Of a stretch of 64,000 bases of DNA, positions 9,563-17,494 are shown piece after piece; within the stretch, counting starts at the first letter, position 1; every line of letters starts with the position of its first letter. The translations under genes were made by a program, and so were the position numbers. A model generated the notes under the pieces. The model was not told where the DNA came from, made no database searches, and worked only from the letters and a program-made list of their open reading frames with translations. This DNA is from Acidobacteriaceae bacterium (GTDB lineage: Bacteria; Acidobacteriota; Terriglobia; Terriglobales; Acidobacteriaceae). The stretch lies in contig PLDC01000002.1 in assembly GCA_003134995.1 (NCBI GenBank), positions 1-64,000 on the forward strand, in the 5' to 3' direction.

Positions 9563-10027
9563 ATGGATTCGCAACGCACATTTTTCATCACAACGGTTAC
9601 GTGGCAGCGCTTGCCAAGTTTTAGCGTCGACTCGCGCGCGCGGCTTCTGATCGAGGTTTTGTTTGGGTATCGCGATCAGGCGAGGTTTCTGCTGCACGAG
9701 TTTGTGGTTATGCCCGACCATGTTCACTTATTACTCACGCCTGCGCCTGAAATTTCTGTGGAGCGGGCTGTGCAGTTTATCAAGGGTGGATATTCGTATC
9801 GGCTTCGGAAGCTGGAGAAGATCAAGGTGTGGCAGGAGAGTTTTACGAATCATCGGATTCGGGACGCGGAAGATTATGAGAGGCATTGCGAGTACATCCG
9901 ATTGAATCCTGTTCGGGCGCGGTTGGTGCGAGAGGCGGGGGCGTACGCGTTTTCGTCGGCGAGCTCGGAGTTCCGGGTGGATGACGTGCCACAGGGGCTG
10001 AAGCCCGGTTTCCCAAAGAGCGCTTGA
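9563..10027 (+). CDS. REP-associated tyrosine transposase (RAYT, IS200/IS605-like Y1 family)
   Basis: A single-strand DNA transposase-like protein of 154 aa. It has the HUH metal site in the context LHEFVVMPDHVHLLLTP, then GGYSYRLRK, WQESFTNHRIRDAEDYERH and YIRLNPVRARLV, the usual order for RAYTs. I chose ATG 9563 because the sequence upstream in frame is only REP-derived; a longer start cannot be excluded. It is flanked by REP palindromes, and its last codons (QGLKPGF) are themselves part of a REP copy, so a palindrome forms the 3' end of the gene. RAYTs are usually single-copy domesticated enzymes that spread REP elements. Confidence 0.85.
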   Translation: MDSQRTFFITTVTWQRLPSFSVDSRARLLIEVLFGYRDQARFLLHEFVVMPDHVHLLLTPAPEISVERAVQFIKGGYSYRLRKLEKIKVWQESFTNHRIRDAEDYERHCEYIRLNPVRARLVREAGAYAFSSASSEFRVDDVPQGLKPGFPKSA

Positions 10028-10439
10028 CGCGCTAATCAGTCCTTGCGTGGGGCATCCGCCGCTGGCGCGACCGTGGAAGAGCGGCCCTTTCAGGGCCGCG
10101 TCGGATCGCCGCAAAACTCGCGGGCTTCAGCCTCCGTGGTCGTATTCCCCCGCAGTTCAAGAAAAGCATCCCCAGCGGCTAAAGCCGGGTCTCTCTAGGG
10201 CTGGACGCGGCGCTGAAGCGCCGCTCTTCCACGGTGCTGCAAGGGCCGTTCCTCCACTCTGCATTCCGGAGTTTTCCACAGGATAAAGTTAAATCCATGT
10301 GACGGATGACCGTGACTTGGGCGGCAAGTATTGCAACACTTATCCGTGGGTTGGGAATCGGTCTGGAAAATCTAACAACATGCGAGGCTCGGGAGAGCTT
10401 CGTCTTTTTTTGTCCAGAAAACCAAGGAGGAGTTAAGCG
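10028..10439. repeat. REP-like palindrome cluster downstream of RAYT gene
   Basis: Copies of the same palindromes as upstream, here in both orientations: CGTGGAAGAGCGGCCCTTTC with its partner arm at 10074-10106, and AAGCCGGGT...CGGCGCTGAAGCGCCGC...TCTTCCACG at 10170-10235. The opposite orientations give a BIME-like arrangement around the RAYT gene. From 10290 to 10439 I see nothing definite except AAGGAGG at about 10423, the ribosome-binding site of the next ORF. Confidence 0.7.
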
Positions 10440-10959
10440 ATGAGGCGGAAGGCTGATCGGTTGGCAGGTGGGAAGCTGAAAGATTGCAAGGCACGCGGGG
10501 AATGGACGGAACTCTATTTCATGATGATGACGGCGGGACAAGCAATGAAAGTCTCAAAGCCCTTTGGCGAGTCCGGGAAATACGACGTCGGAGTAGAAAA
10601 CCAAATAAGAGTGCTGCGAGTGCAAGTGAAGTCCATTGCCTATATGGAGCGAGAGGATGAATACAGTTTGAACTTGATGGGCACCGATTCCGGAGCGGCA
10701 GAAGTACCCGCCCGGGACCGTGGATTTTTTCGCGATCCTGCTTATCCCTGCCGATGTTTGGTACATCATCCCGGCCGAAGTAGTCAGTGCAACCCGCAGT
10801 CTTCACTTTAGCCCGCGAAGCACCCGGCAGAAGTATGGGGAGTACTTTGAGGCGTGGCATTTGCTTAAAGAGACGGGACTCACAATCCAGGCCTGCATAG
10901 ACGAGGACTGGCCGGAGGTGGGCGCGGGGACAGCAGATTCCTCGCTTCGCTCGGAATGA
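10440..10959 (+). pseudogene. Frameshifted PD-(D/E)XK endonuclease-like gene
   Basis: Two overlapping reading frames together align with the intact copy at 11084. The first frame (10440 to about 10685) has GEWTELYFMM, SGKYDVGVEN and LRVQVKS, the nuclease-core Glu, Asp and Gln-x-Lys positions. After the LNLMG segment the frame becomes nonsense, while the +1 frame continues with GTVDFFAILLIPADVWYIIP and ends in EAWHLLKETGLTIQACID. A single-base insertion near 10681-10690 explains this. The 3' end fuses into the CTCGGAATGAC repeat. A strong AAGGAGG precedes the ATG, so the gene was functional until recently, or the indel is a sequencing error. Confidence 0.7.
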
Positions 10960-11083
10960 CAATTTCATCTTTCGAATCAGAAGAGCGTGGCGTCCGATGT
11001 CGTGATGTCAGCTTTGGCTCGGAGAAGAACGATCGTTTCGGAATCCCACGTCTCGCAAAAGAAGCGAGACGTGGGGCACCCGC

Positions 11084-11728
11084 ATGTCGTATTTTTTCTC
11101 CGAAGGAGAAGAGGCTGGCGGGTTGTTGAAGGGGTGCAAGGAGCGGGGGGAGTGGGCGGAGCTTTATTTCATGATGCTGGTGGTTGGGTTTGGGATGAAG
11201 GTGTTGCGGCTGTTTGGGGATTCGGGGCGATATGACGTGGGCGTGGAGAATGGGGCGGAGGTGTTGCGGGTGCAGGTTAAGTCCACGATTTACACGCGGA
11301 GGAATGGCGGGTACAGCTTGAATGTGATGGGGCCGCAGCGGAAGAAGTATGAGCCGGGGACGGTGGATTTTTTTGCGATTCTGCTGATTCCGATTGATGA
11401 GTGGTACATCATTCCGTATGAAGTGATGGGGCGGACGAATTTGTCGATTCACTTTACTCCGGAGAGTCTGAAGCAGAAGTATGGGGCTTATCGCGAGGCG
11501 TGGCATTTGCTGAAGGAGACTGGGTTGACGATTCAGGCTTGTGTGGATCCGGAGTGGGAGGAGGCGGTGCGGGTGCAAGCGGAGACCGGGATTCCTCGCT
11601 TTGCTCGGAATGACAAAATTTTAGGGAGTGGCGAGAGTTCGGGGAATGGCAGGATTTGGGGAGTGACGAACTTTTTGGGGATTCGGAAGTTATTTGGAGG
11701 CGCGGGTCGGAATCGAACCGACGCATAA
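11084..11728 (+). CDS. PD-(D/E)XK endonuclease-like protein (PDDEXK_5 / group I intron endonuclease type)
   Basis: The intact tandem relative of the preceding pseudogene. The core has KERGEWAELYFM (Glu), GDSGRYDVGVE (Asp) and VLRVQVKS (Gln-x-Lys), followed by a conserved VDFFAILLIPIDEWYIIP strand-turn, which fits the PD-(D/E)XK family that includes cyanobacterial group I intron endonucleases. Family membership is by motif recognition. From residue about 165 the protein is repeat-derived (GIPRFARNDKI), and its last 10 residues are translated from the antisense of the tRNA-Cys gene, so the native stop was lost. The role (mobile or solitary nuclease) is unknown. Confidence 0.6.
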   Translation: MSYFFSEGEEAGGLLKGCKERGEWAELYFMMLVVGFGMKVLRLFGDSGRYDVGVENGAEVLRVQVKSTIYTRRNGGYSLNVMGPQRKKYEPGTVDFFAILLIPIDEWYIIPYEVMGRTNLSIHFTPESLKQKYGAYREAWHLLKETGLTIQACVDPEWEEAVRVQAETGIPRFARNDKILGSGESSGNGRIWGVTNFLGIRKLFGGAGRNRTDA

Positions 11729-11769
11729 AGGTTTTGCAGACCTCTCCCTTACCACTTGGGTACCGCGCC
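11698..11769 (-). tRNA. tRNA-Cys (GCA)
   Basis: On the minus strand the sequence folds as a cloverleaf: acceptor GGCGCGG pairs fully with CCGCGCC, the anticodon stem is GAGGT/ACCTT with loop CTGCAAA giving anticodon GCA, and the T-arm is GTCGG-TTCGAAT-CCGAC. The discriminator base is T and no CCA is encoded. The antisense of this gene supplies the false C-terminus of the upstream nuclease ORF. Confidence 0.93.
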
Positions 11770-11849
11770 CCTAGGAAATAAGTTAGCGGTTCGTCGAGGA
11801 AAAGTCCAACCGATTAAGGATGCGAGGCGGACGCGCGATTCGTGGTAGA

Positions 11850-11965
11850 CGACGGGGACAGCAGGTTCCTCGCTTTGCTCGGAATGACAAGGGCTTTTTT
11901 CGGAGTGACAAGAGCTTCGCACGGAATGACGAGGGCTTTTCTCCGAATGACAAAATGATGGGGGA
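11850..11965. repeat. Tandem copies of the CGGAATGAC dispersed repeat
   Basis: A run of four degenerate units ending in GGAATGACA or a close variant: GCTCGGAATGACAAGGGC, TCGGAGTGACAAGAGC, CACGGAATGACGAGGGC and CCGAATGACAAAATG. The first unit begins GCAGGTTCCTCGC. The same family is seen at 1858-1927 (inverted, within an ORF), 10930-10965, 11590-11615 and 52323-52384. I have no function for it. Confidence 0.6.
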
Positions 11966-12117
11966 TCGCTAGGCCTGTGTCTAGAGCCATCCTGCGCCGA
12001 AAAGTATGCAAAATTCTTCATCTTGCGGGGGTTGACAAGGTGGGGTACTCTTGGCCTCCAAGCCGTTTTCTCTGACCCTCCCTCAGAGAAACGATTCCAA
12101 ATCCCAGAGGTTACGTC

Positions 12118-13572
12118 ATGCGAAGAAGCATTCCTGCGGAAGTAATTGCCGTGCATCGTCCGGCGCGACGTGTGAATTCCAACGTCAAGGGAATCATTTT
12201 GGCCGCAGCAGTTGTGTTGTTGGCAGGATCGATGGCGGGCGCGCAAACCGTCACAACGTTGTACAACTTTGTGGGCGGCAAGACCAGCGGAGCGAATCCG
12301 TGGTACGTGACGCTGGTGCAGGGCACCAACGGCGAGCTTTACGGCACAACGTACAACGGCGGCAGCAAGGGCATGGGCACGTTTTTTGAGCTCACTACCT
12401 CGGGCACGTTTACGCTGCTGCACAGCTTCGTGGGCGGCGCGTCCGACGGCGAAAACCCTTCGGGCGGACTCACGCTCGGCACCGACGGAAATTTCTACGG
12501 CACCACGCAGCAGGGCGGCACCAGTTCGCAGGGAGTCGTGTTCAAGATCACCACTGCCGGCGTGATCACAGTGCTGCACAGCTTCAGCGCCGTTTTCGAC
12601 GGCAGCTTCCCGTACGGGCCGCCGATCGAGGGGACGGATGGGAATTTTTACGGGACGGCCAGCGGCGGCAAGGGGCAGGATGGGTTGGTTTACAAAATCA
12701 CCACGAGTTCTGGCGCTTACTCGACTATTTATACTTTCACCTCCACCACAGGGAACTATCCGATTGCGCCGCCTACGCAGGGGACGGATGGGTATTTGTA
12801 TATTCCGGCTTCGCTGGGTGGGTTGTATGAGTGCGGGACGGTGGTGAAGATCTCGACGGCTGGAGTTTTGCAGAGCACTTTCGATTTTCCGTGCGGAGCG
12901 GGTGGGGCGTTTCCGATTGGTCCGCTGGTGCAGGCGTCGAATGGAAATTTTTATAGCACCACGCAGGATGGCGGCACGAATGGCAAGGGAACGATTTATC
13001 AACTCACCACTTCGATGAATGCGACCATACTGCACAGCTTTGGCGCGTTGTTCGGAGACGGAGAATATCCGGGTGCGGGATTGTTGCTGGCTACGGATGG
13101 AAACTATTACGGCTCTGCGGCTGAGGGCGGAAAATACGACGACGGCATTCTGTTCAACACGACCGTCGGCGGAACTTACACGGATCTTTACAGCTTCAAT
13201 AACAGCTCGAACCTGATGCAGATGTCTCCGCTGTCGCCGCCGGTGCAGGATACGAACGGAACTCTGTATGGCGTTACGGAGTTTGGCGGCACCGACAATG
13301 AGGGAACGATTTATAGCCTGAACATGGGCCTGCCGGCGTTTGTGAACTCTCCGCTGTTCAGCGGGAAAGAGGGCGCGAGCGTTTTGATTCTTGGCCAACA
13401 CTTGACCGGGGCGAGCAAGGTTACGTTCAACGGGCTGCCTGCGGACTTCACGGTGAAGTCGGATACGCACTTGAGCGCTACGGTTCCTACCGGAGCCAGC
13501 ACCGGTTATATCGAAGTGACTACCGGATCGGGAGTGGTGAAGAGCCGGAAGGTTTTTGTGGTTCAGCGATGA
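12118..13572 (+). CDS. Secreted GloVer-repeat protein with C-terminal IPT/TIG domain
   Basis: A 484-aa exported protein. The N-terminus has basic residues then a hydrophobic segment (about residues 28-42, IILAAAVVLLAG) ending in an AGAQT cleavage-like site. The middle consists of about seven tandem units of 45-55 residues built on 'GTDGNFYGTT..GG...GTVFKIT..G..T.LHSF', the GloVer-type repeat expected to form a beta-propeller-like surface domain. The last 85 residues (ASVLILGQHLTGASKVTFNG and FTVKSDTHLSATVPTGAS) are an IPT/TIG Ig-like domain. A close paralogue follows at 13765, then a PQQ-like propeller, suggesting a surface or secreted protein cluster. Ligand unknown. Confidence 0.85.
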   Translation: MRRSIPAEVIAVHRPARRVNSNVKGIILAAAVVLLAGSMAGAQTVTTLYNFVGGKTSGANPWYVTLVQGTNGELYGTTYNGGSKGMGTFFELTTSGTFTLLHSFVGGASDGENPSGGLTLGTDGNFYGTTQQGGTSSQGVVFKITTAGVITVLHSFSAVFDGSFPYGPPIEGTDGNFYGTASGGKGQDGLVYKITTSSGAYSTIYTFTSTTGNYPIAPPTQGTDGYLYIPASLGGLYECGTVVKISTAGVLQSTFDFPCGAGGAFPIGPLVQASNGNFYSTTQDGGTNGKGTIYQLTTSMNATILHSFGALFGDGEYPGAGLLLATDGNYYGSAAEGGKYDDGILFNTTVGGTYTDLYSFNNSSNLMQMSPLSPPVQDTNGTLYGVTEFGGTDNEGTIYSLNMGLPAFVNSPLFSGKEGASVLILGQHLTGASKVTFNGLPADFTVKSDTHLSATVPTGASTGYIEVTTGSGVVKSRKVFVVQR

Positions 13573-13656
13573 GAAGAGCAGGGGTTAGGGATCAGGGGTT
13601 AGGGTTTAGTAAGGGCTATTGAAAGCTGGACGCTAACGGGAATCGAATGATTTTGG

Positions 13657-13702
13657 GCCTGCACATTTGTGCGATTTTCGCGCGAGGTGCAGGCTTTTTT
13701 TT
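13657..13702 (+). terminator. Rho-independent terminator
   Basis: An 8-bp stem GCCTGCAC/GTGCAGGC closes a 22-base loop, which can form inner pairs around GTGCGATTTTCGCGC, and is followed by eight T. It lies 85 bp after the first GloVer-repeat gene and before the Shine-Dalgarno site of the second, so the two paralogues are probably separate transcription units. Confidence 0.75.
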
Positions 13703-13764
13703 GTGAATAAGTTCAGCGTCAACGTGTCTCACGCCCTGGGCCGTGAGCTCCTAAGGAGATTGTC

Positions 13765-15306
13765 ATGCGGCTTTCCCGATTTTTTGTGGTGGTAACGTTT
13801 TTGGCGGCGGTCGTGCTGGTCGGCGCGAGCTTGGCGCAAACTTCAGTCGCAGGCACTCACACGTTCAACGGACACGACAGTGTCCCGGCTCTCGCGAACT
13901 TCACCAAGCTTGCCGATTTTGGCAACGGCAACGGCGAATATCCGAACGCACCTCTTGCCCAGGGAACCGATGGTGACCTCTACGGCACGACGCAGAACGG
14001 CCCGTGGCCCTCGAATGGCTTCGCTTTCAAAATGACGCTCGGGGGGACGTTCTCCACCTTCGATTACGCATGCACGGAGAACGACTGCACCGGCCACCAG
14101 CCTTACGCCGGGCTGGTGCTGGCCAGCGATGGCAACTTCTACGGCACAACCTACGAGGGTGGCGACGGCGCATATCGGTCGTCGAGTCGGTATCCCGGAG
14201 GCACCGTCTTGCAATTGAATCCTCAAAGCGGGTTGAACACTATCTACAGTTTTTGCTCGTTAGTGGCGTGCGACGATGGCGACGATCCTTTTTCTCCCGT
14301 GATTCAAGGCGGCGATGGCAACTTTTATGGAGTCACGCCAGGCGGTGGCGCGAACAACTTGGGCACGGTCTTTTCCGTCACAAGCGGTGGAACGCTAACC
14401 ACGCTGCACAGCTTCGCTTCAACCGAGGGCAATACGCCGTACGGCGGGTTGATACAGGCGAGCGATGGGAACTTTTACGGCACGACGGGTTACGGTGGCT
14501 CCGGAGCCAACTGCACCGACGAAGGCGGCTGCGGCACGATCTTCAAGATCACTTCCGAGGGCACGCTCACAACTCTCTACAATTTCTGCGGACAAACCAA
14601 CTGCGCGGATGGCTACTACCCCAGAGGAAGCCTGATTCAAGCGACCGACGGAAACCTCTACGGGGTCACCATCTACGGCGGCGCAAACACAAAGTCCGGT
14701 TCCCCAAATTACGGCACTGTATTTGAGATCACAACCGCAGGCGTCTTCACTTCACTTTATAGCTTCTGTGCCTTAACGAACTGCGCCGACGGATACTCGC
14801 CGGCGGGCATTCTTCAAGCCACAGACGGGAACTTCTACGGTGCAACGTACGACGGCGGAGCCTCTTATTACGGCACGCTTTTCAAACTCACGTCGGCGGG
14901 GGTGTTGACGACGCTTCACAACTTCTGCACCAAAGGCGGCGAACACTGCACCGATGGTGAGTACCCCGAGGCGCTTGTTCAGGCCACTGACGGCAATTTC
15001 TACGGCGTCGCCCAGCGGGGTGGAATTTCCAGCCACGGCACCGCGTTCAAGGTTTCGGTGGGGCTCGGTGCGTTCGTTGAGACCGTTACCGCTTCCGGTG
15101 CGGCGGGATCGTCGGTGATTATCCTGGGGACGAATATGACTGGCGCGTCCAGCGTTACGTTCAACGGCGCAGCAGCGGCATTCAAGCTGGTATCGAGCAC
15201 AGAAATCACGGCGACCGTGCCCTCGGGCGCGACCACGGGACCTGTCGTCGTAACCACGCCGAAGGGCAAGCTGACGAGCAACAAGAGTTTCACGATTAGT
15301 AACTGA
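13765..15306 (+). CDS. Secreted GloVer-repeat protein with C-terminal IPT/TIG domain
   Basis: Paralogue of the gene at 12118, 513 aa. Signal peptide at residues 1-25 (MRLSRFFVVVTFLAAVVLVG then ASLAQ). AAGGAG at 13753 gives a good start. Eight or so GloVer-type units follow, several holding a Cys pair in 'YNFCGQTNCADGYYP'-like linkers that the first paralogue lacks, so these propeller blades may be disulfide-bonded. The C-terminal 85 residues are an IPT/TIG domain (SSVIILGTNMTGASSVTFNG). Role unknown; exported and probably surface-associated. Confidence 0.85.
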   Translation: MRLSRFFVVVTFLAAVVLVGASLAQTSVAGTHTFNGHDSVPALANFTKLADFGNGNGEYPNAPLAQGTDGDLYGTTQNGPWPSNGFAFKMTLGGTFSTFDYACTENDCTGHQPYAGLVLASDGNFYGTTYEGGDGAYRSSSRYPGGTVLQLNPQSGLNTIYSFCSLVACDDGDDPFSPVIQGGDGNFYGVTPGGGANNLGTVFSVTSGGTLTTLHSFASTEGNTPYGGLIQASDGNFYGTTGYGGSGANCTDEGGCGTIFKITSEGTLTTLYNFCGQTNCADGYYPRGSLIQATDGNLYGVTIYGGANTKSGSPNYGTVFEITTAGVFTSLYSFCALTNCADGYSPAGILQATDGNFYGATYDGGASYYGTLFKLTSAGVLTTLHNFCTKGGEHCTDGEYPEALVQATDGNFYGVAQRGGISSHGTAFKVSVGLGAFVETVTASGAAGSSVIILGTNMTGASSVTFNGAAAAFKLVSSTEITATVPSGATTGPVVVTTPKGKLTSNKSFTISN

Positions 15307-15652
15307 GCGGGCTGTGGAGAGTTCGCAATGCCACCCTTTCGCAAAGGTTTCAGGGTTAGTGAGTGAGGCGTCCACGGGGGCTGAAGCCCGTTTTGATTTG
15401 GGGCTGACGCGGCGCTGAAGCGCCTCTTCCACGTTCGATCTTCGACGTCAGCGGAGGGCGGCGCCTAAAGGCGCGTTGTATTGATTGAATGCTTTCGGCA
15501 CGGCTGAAGCCGTGCCCTGATACGAACCACGTTCGATCTTCGACGTCAGTGGAGGGCAGCGCCTGGAGGCGCGTTGGTATTGATACACGCTTGCGGCACG
15601 CCTTAAGGCGTACCCTTTATACGAGTCTCACTTACGCCAGGAGGTTGGAACT
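15307..15652. repeat. REP-like palindromes of two families
   Basis: 15372-15433 is a RAYT-type copy (GGGGCTGAAGCCC, then CGCGGCGCTGAAGCGCC and TCTTCCACG). 15493-15530 and 15593-15626 are a second type, a GC-rich hairpin such as GGCACGGCTGAAGCCGTGCC followed by CTGATACGAA or TTTATACGAG. Two near-identical segments (TTCGATCTTCGACGTCAG followed by GGAGGGC) at about 15433 and 15530 show a local duplication. AGGAGG at 15640 belongs to the next gene. Confidence 0.65.
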
Positions 15653-17239
15653 ATGCGACGAATCTCATCTCACGTTTCTTTGGTTGGTTTGTTGATTGCG
15701 ATGGGCGTGGCTTCTGCGCTCGCTACCGATGTGACCACTTATCATAACGATCTTTCGCGGACTGGGCAGAATTTGAAGGAGACGATTCTGACTACCAGCA
15801 ACGTGAATTCCACGGGCTTTGGGCTGCTGTTTACGATGAGCGTGGACAGCACGGTGGATGCGCAACCGCTGTATGTTTCGGCACTGACGATTTCCGGAGT
15901 GTCGCACAATGTGATTTACACGGCCACCGAGAACGACAGCGTGTATGCGTTCGATGCGGATACGGGAGCGCAGTTGTGGAAAGTTACGGCGCTGCTTGTA
16001 GGAGAGACGGCTTCCGATACGCGTGGGTGCGGGCAAATTGGGCCGACGATTGGAATCACATCGACTCCAGTGATTGATCGCAGCAGCGGTCCGCACGGAA
16101 CGATTTATGTGGTGGCGATGAGCAAGGATGCGTCGGGGAATTACTATCAGCGGCTGCATGCACTCGATTTGACGACCGGGGCGGAGGAGTTTGGTGGTCC
16201 GGTTACGGTGTCGGGGCAGTATCCGGGCACGGGCGACGGGAGTTCGGGCGGATTTGTCACGTTCGATGCCAAGCAGTATGCGGAGCGCGCGGGGCTGCTG
16301 TTGCTGAATGGGGTGATCTATCTGGGATGGACCTCGCACTGCGACATCCAGCCGTATACGGGCTGGATCATGGGATACAACGAGAGCACGCTGGCGCAGA
16401 CCACGGTGCTGGATTTGACGCCGAACGGTAGCGAGGGTTCGATCTGGCAGGCTGGGGCCGCGATGGCGTCGGACGGGCACAACATCTTTGTCCTGGACGC
16501 TAATGGCACATTCGACACGACTTTGAACTCGTCGGGCTTTCCTTCGTCAGGAGATTTCGGGAACGCATTCTTGAAGATTTCCACGACGAGCGGGCTGGCG
16601 GTGGCTGATTATTTCAGTATGTACAACACGGTCTCGGAGTCGGATTCGGATGAGGATCTTGGGTCTGGAGGAGTGTTGTTGCTGCCGGCGCAGGTAGATG
16701 TGCACGGCGTGACGCGGCATCTCGCGGTGGGCGCGGGTAAAGATGGGAACATCTACCTGGCGAATGAAATGAACATGGGAAAGTTCAACGCGAGCACCAA
16801 CAAAGCGCTCTATCAGGAACTTAAAGGCGCTCTGGGGGCGGGGATGTGGGCGATGCCGGCCTACTTTAACGGCAGCGTCTACTTTGGTCCGCAATCGGGC
16901 ACGATGAAACAGTACACGTTCTCGAAGGCCAGGCTTTCGACGGCGGCGGTTTCGGCGACGTCGGAGAGTTTTACTTATCCGGGGACGATTCCGAGCATCT
17001 CGGCCAACGGAACCAAGAACGGAATTGTTTGGGCGATCGAGCATACGAGTACTTCTGTGCTGCATGCTTACGAAGCTTCGAGCCTGGCTACTGAGCTTTA
17101 CAACTCCAGTCAAGCGGCGAATGGGCGGGATAATTTTGGATCGGCTTCGCATTTCGGCGTGCCTACCATTACTAACGGGAAGGTTTACGTGGGAACGACG
17201 GACAGCGTGGTGGCGTTTGGGTTGTTGGGAGGGAAGTAG
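15653..17239 (+). CDS. Secreted PQQ-like beta-propeller protein
   Basis: A 528-aa exported protein with a signal peptide at about residues 1-24 (SLVGLLIAMGVASALA). The body contains propeller-blade motifs such as VIYTATENDSVYAFDADTGAQLWKV, TIYVVAMSKDASGNYYQRLHALDLTTGAE and KVYVGTTDSVVAFG, characteristic of PQQ-like quinoprotein repeats. I do not see the catalytic residues of alcohol dehydrogenases, so it is more likely a structural or binding propeller than an enzyme. AGGAGG lies 7 bases before the ATG. It follows the two GloVer proteins and shares their exported beta-propeller theme. Confidence 0.8.
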   Translation: MRRISSHVSLVGLLIAMGVASALATDVTTYHNDLSRTGQNLKETILTTSNVNSTGFGLLFTMSVDSTVDAQPLYVSALTISGVSHNVIYTATENDSVYAFDADTGAQLWKVTALLVGETASDTRGCGQIGPTIGITSTPVIDRSSGPHGTIYVVAMSKDASGNYYQRLHALDLTTGAEEFGGPVTVSGQYPGTGDGSSGGFVTFDAKQYAERAGLLLLNGVIYLGWTSHCDIQPYTGWIMGYNESTLAQTTVLDLTPNGSEGSIWQAGAAMASDGHNIFVLDANGTFDTTLNSSGFPSSGDFGNAFLKISTTSGLAVADYFSMYNTVSESDSDEDLGSGGVLLLPAQVDVHGVTRHLAVGAGKDGNIYLANEMNMGKFNASTNKALYQELKGALGAGMWAMPAYFNGSVYFGPQSGTMKQYTFSKARLSTAAVSATSESFTYPGTIPSISANGTKNGIVWAIEHTSTSVLHAYEASSLATELYNSSQAANGRDNFGSASHFGVPTITNGKVYVGTTDSVVAFGLLGGK

Positions 17240-17261
17240 CGAGGCGAGTGGAAATGCGGCC

Positions 17262-17327
17262 ACGGGGGCTAAAGCCCGCGTCCCGCTTGGACTTTTACGC
17301 GGCGCTGAAGCGCCGCTCTTCCACGTT
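17262..17327. repeat. RAYT-type REP palindrome
   Basis: GGGGCTAAAGCCC, a spacer, then ACGCGGCGCTGAAGCGCCGC and TCTTCCACG, the same order as the copies beside the RAYT gene 7-8 kb away. It lies between a CDS end and tRNA-Gly. Confidence 0.7.
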
Positions 17328-17351
17328 GCACGTTATGGCGTGAGAAAAAAA

Positions 17352-17426
<75 letters not shown>

Positions 17427-17494
17427 TCAGCGAGATGATTATAAATGAGGGGTGGGGTTGGGGCAACGGTTGGCGCGGTTACGGAGGGATTACT

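Noticed and set aside
11749-13470. Minus-strand ORF of 573 codons
   Set aside because: It is antisense to the GloVer-repeat gene and extends across tRNA-Cys; its Arg/His-rich composition is typical of reverse-frame translation of a GC-rich repeat gene.
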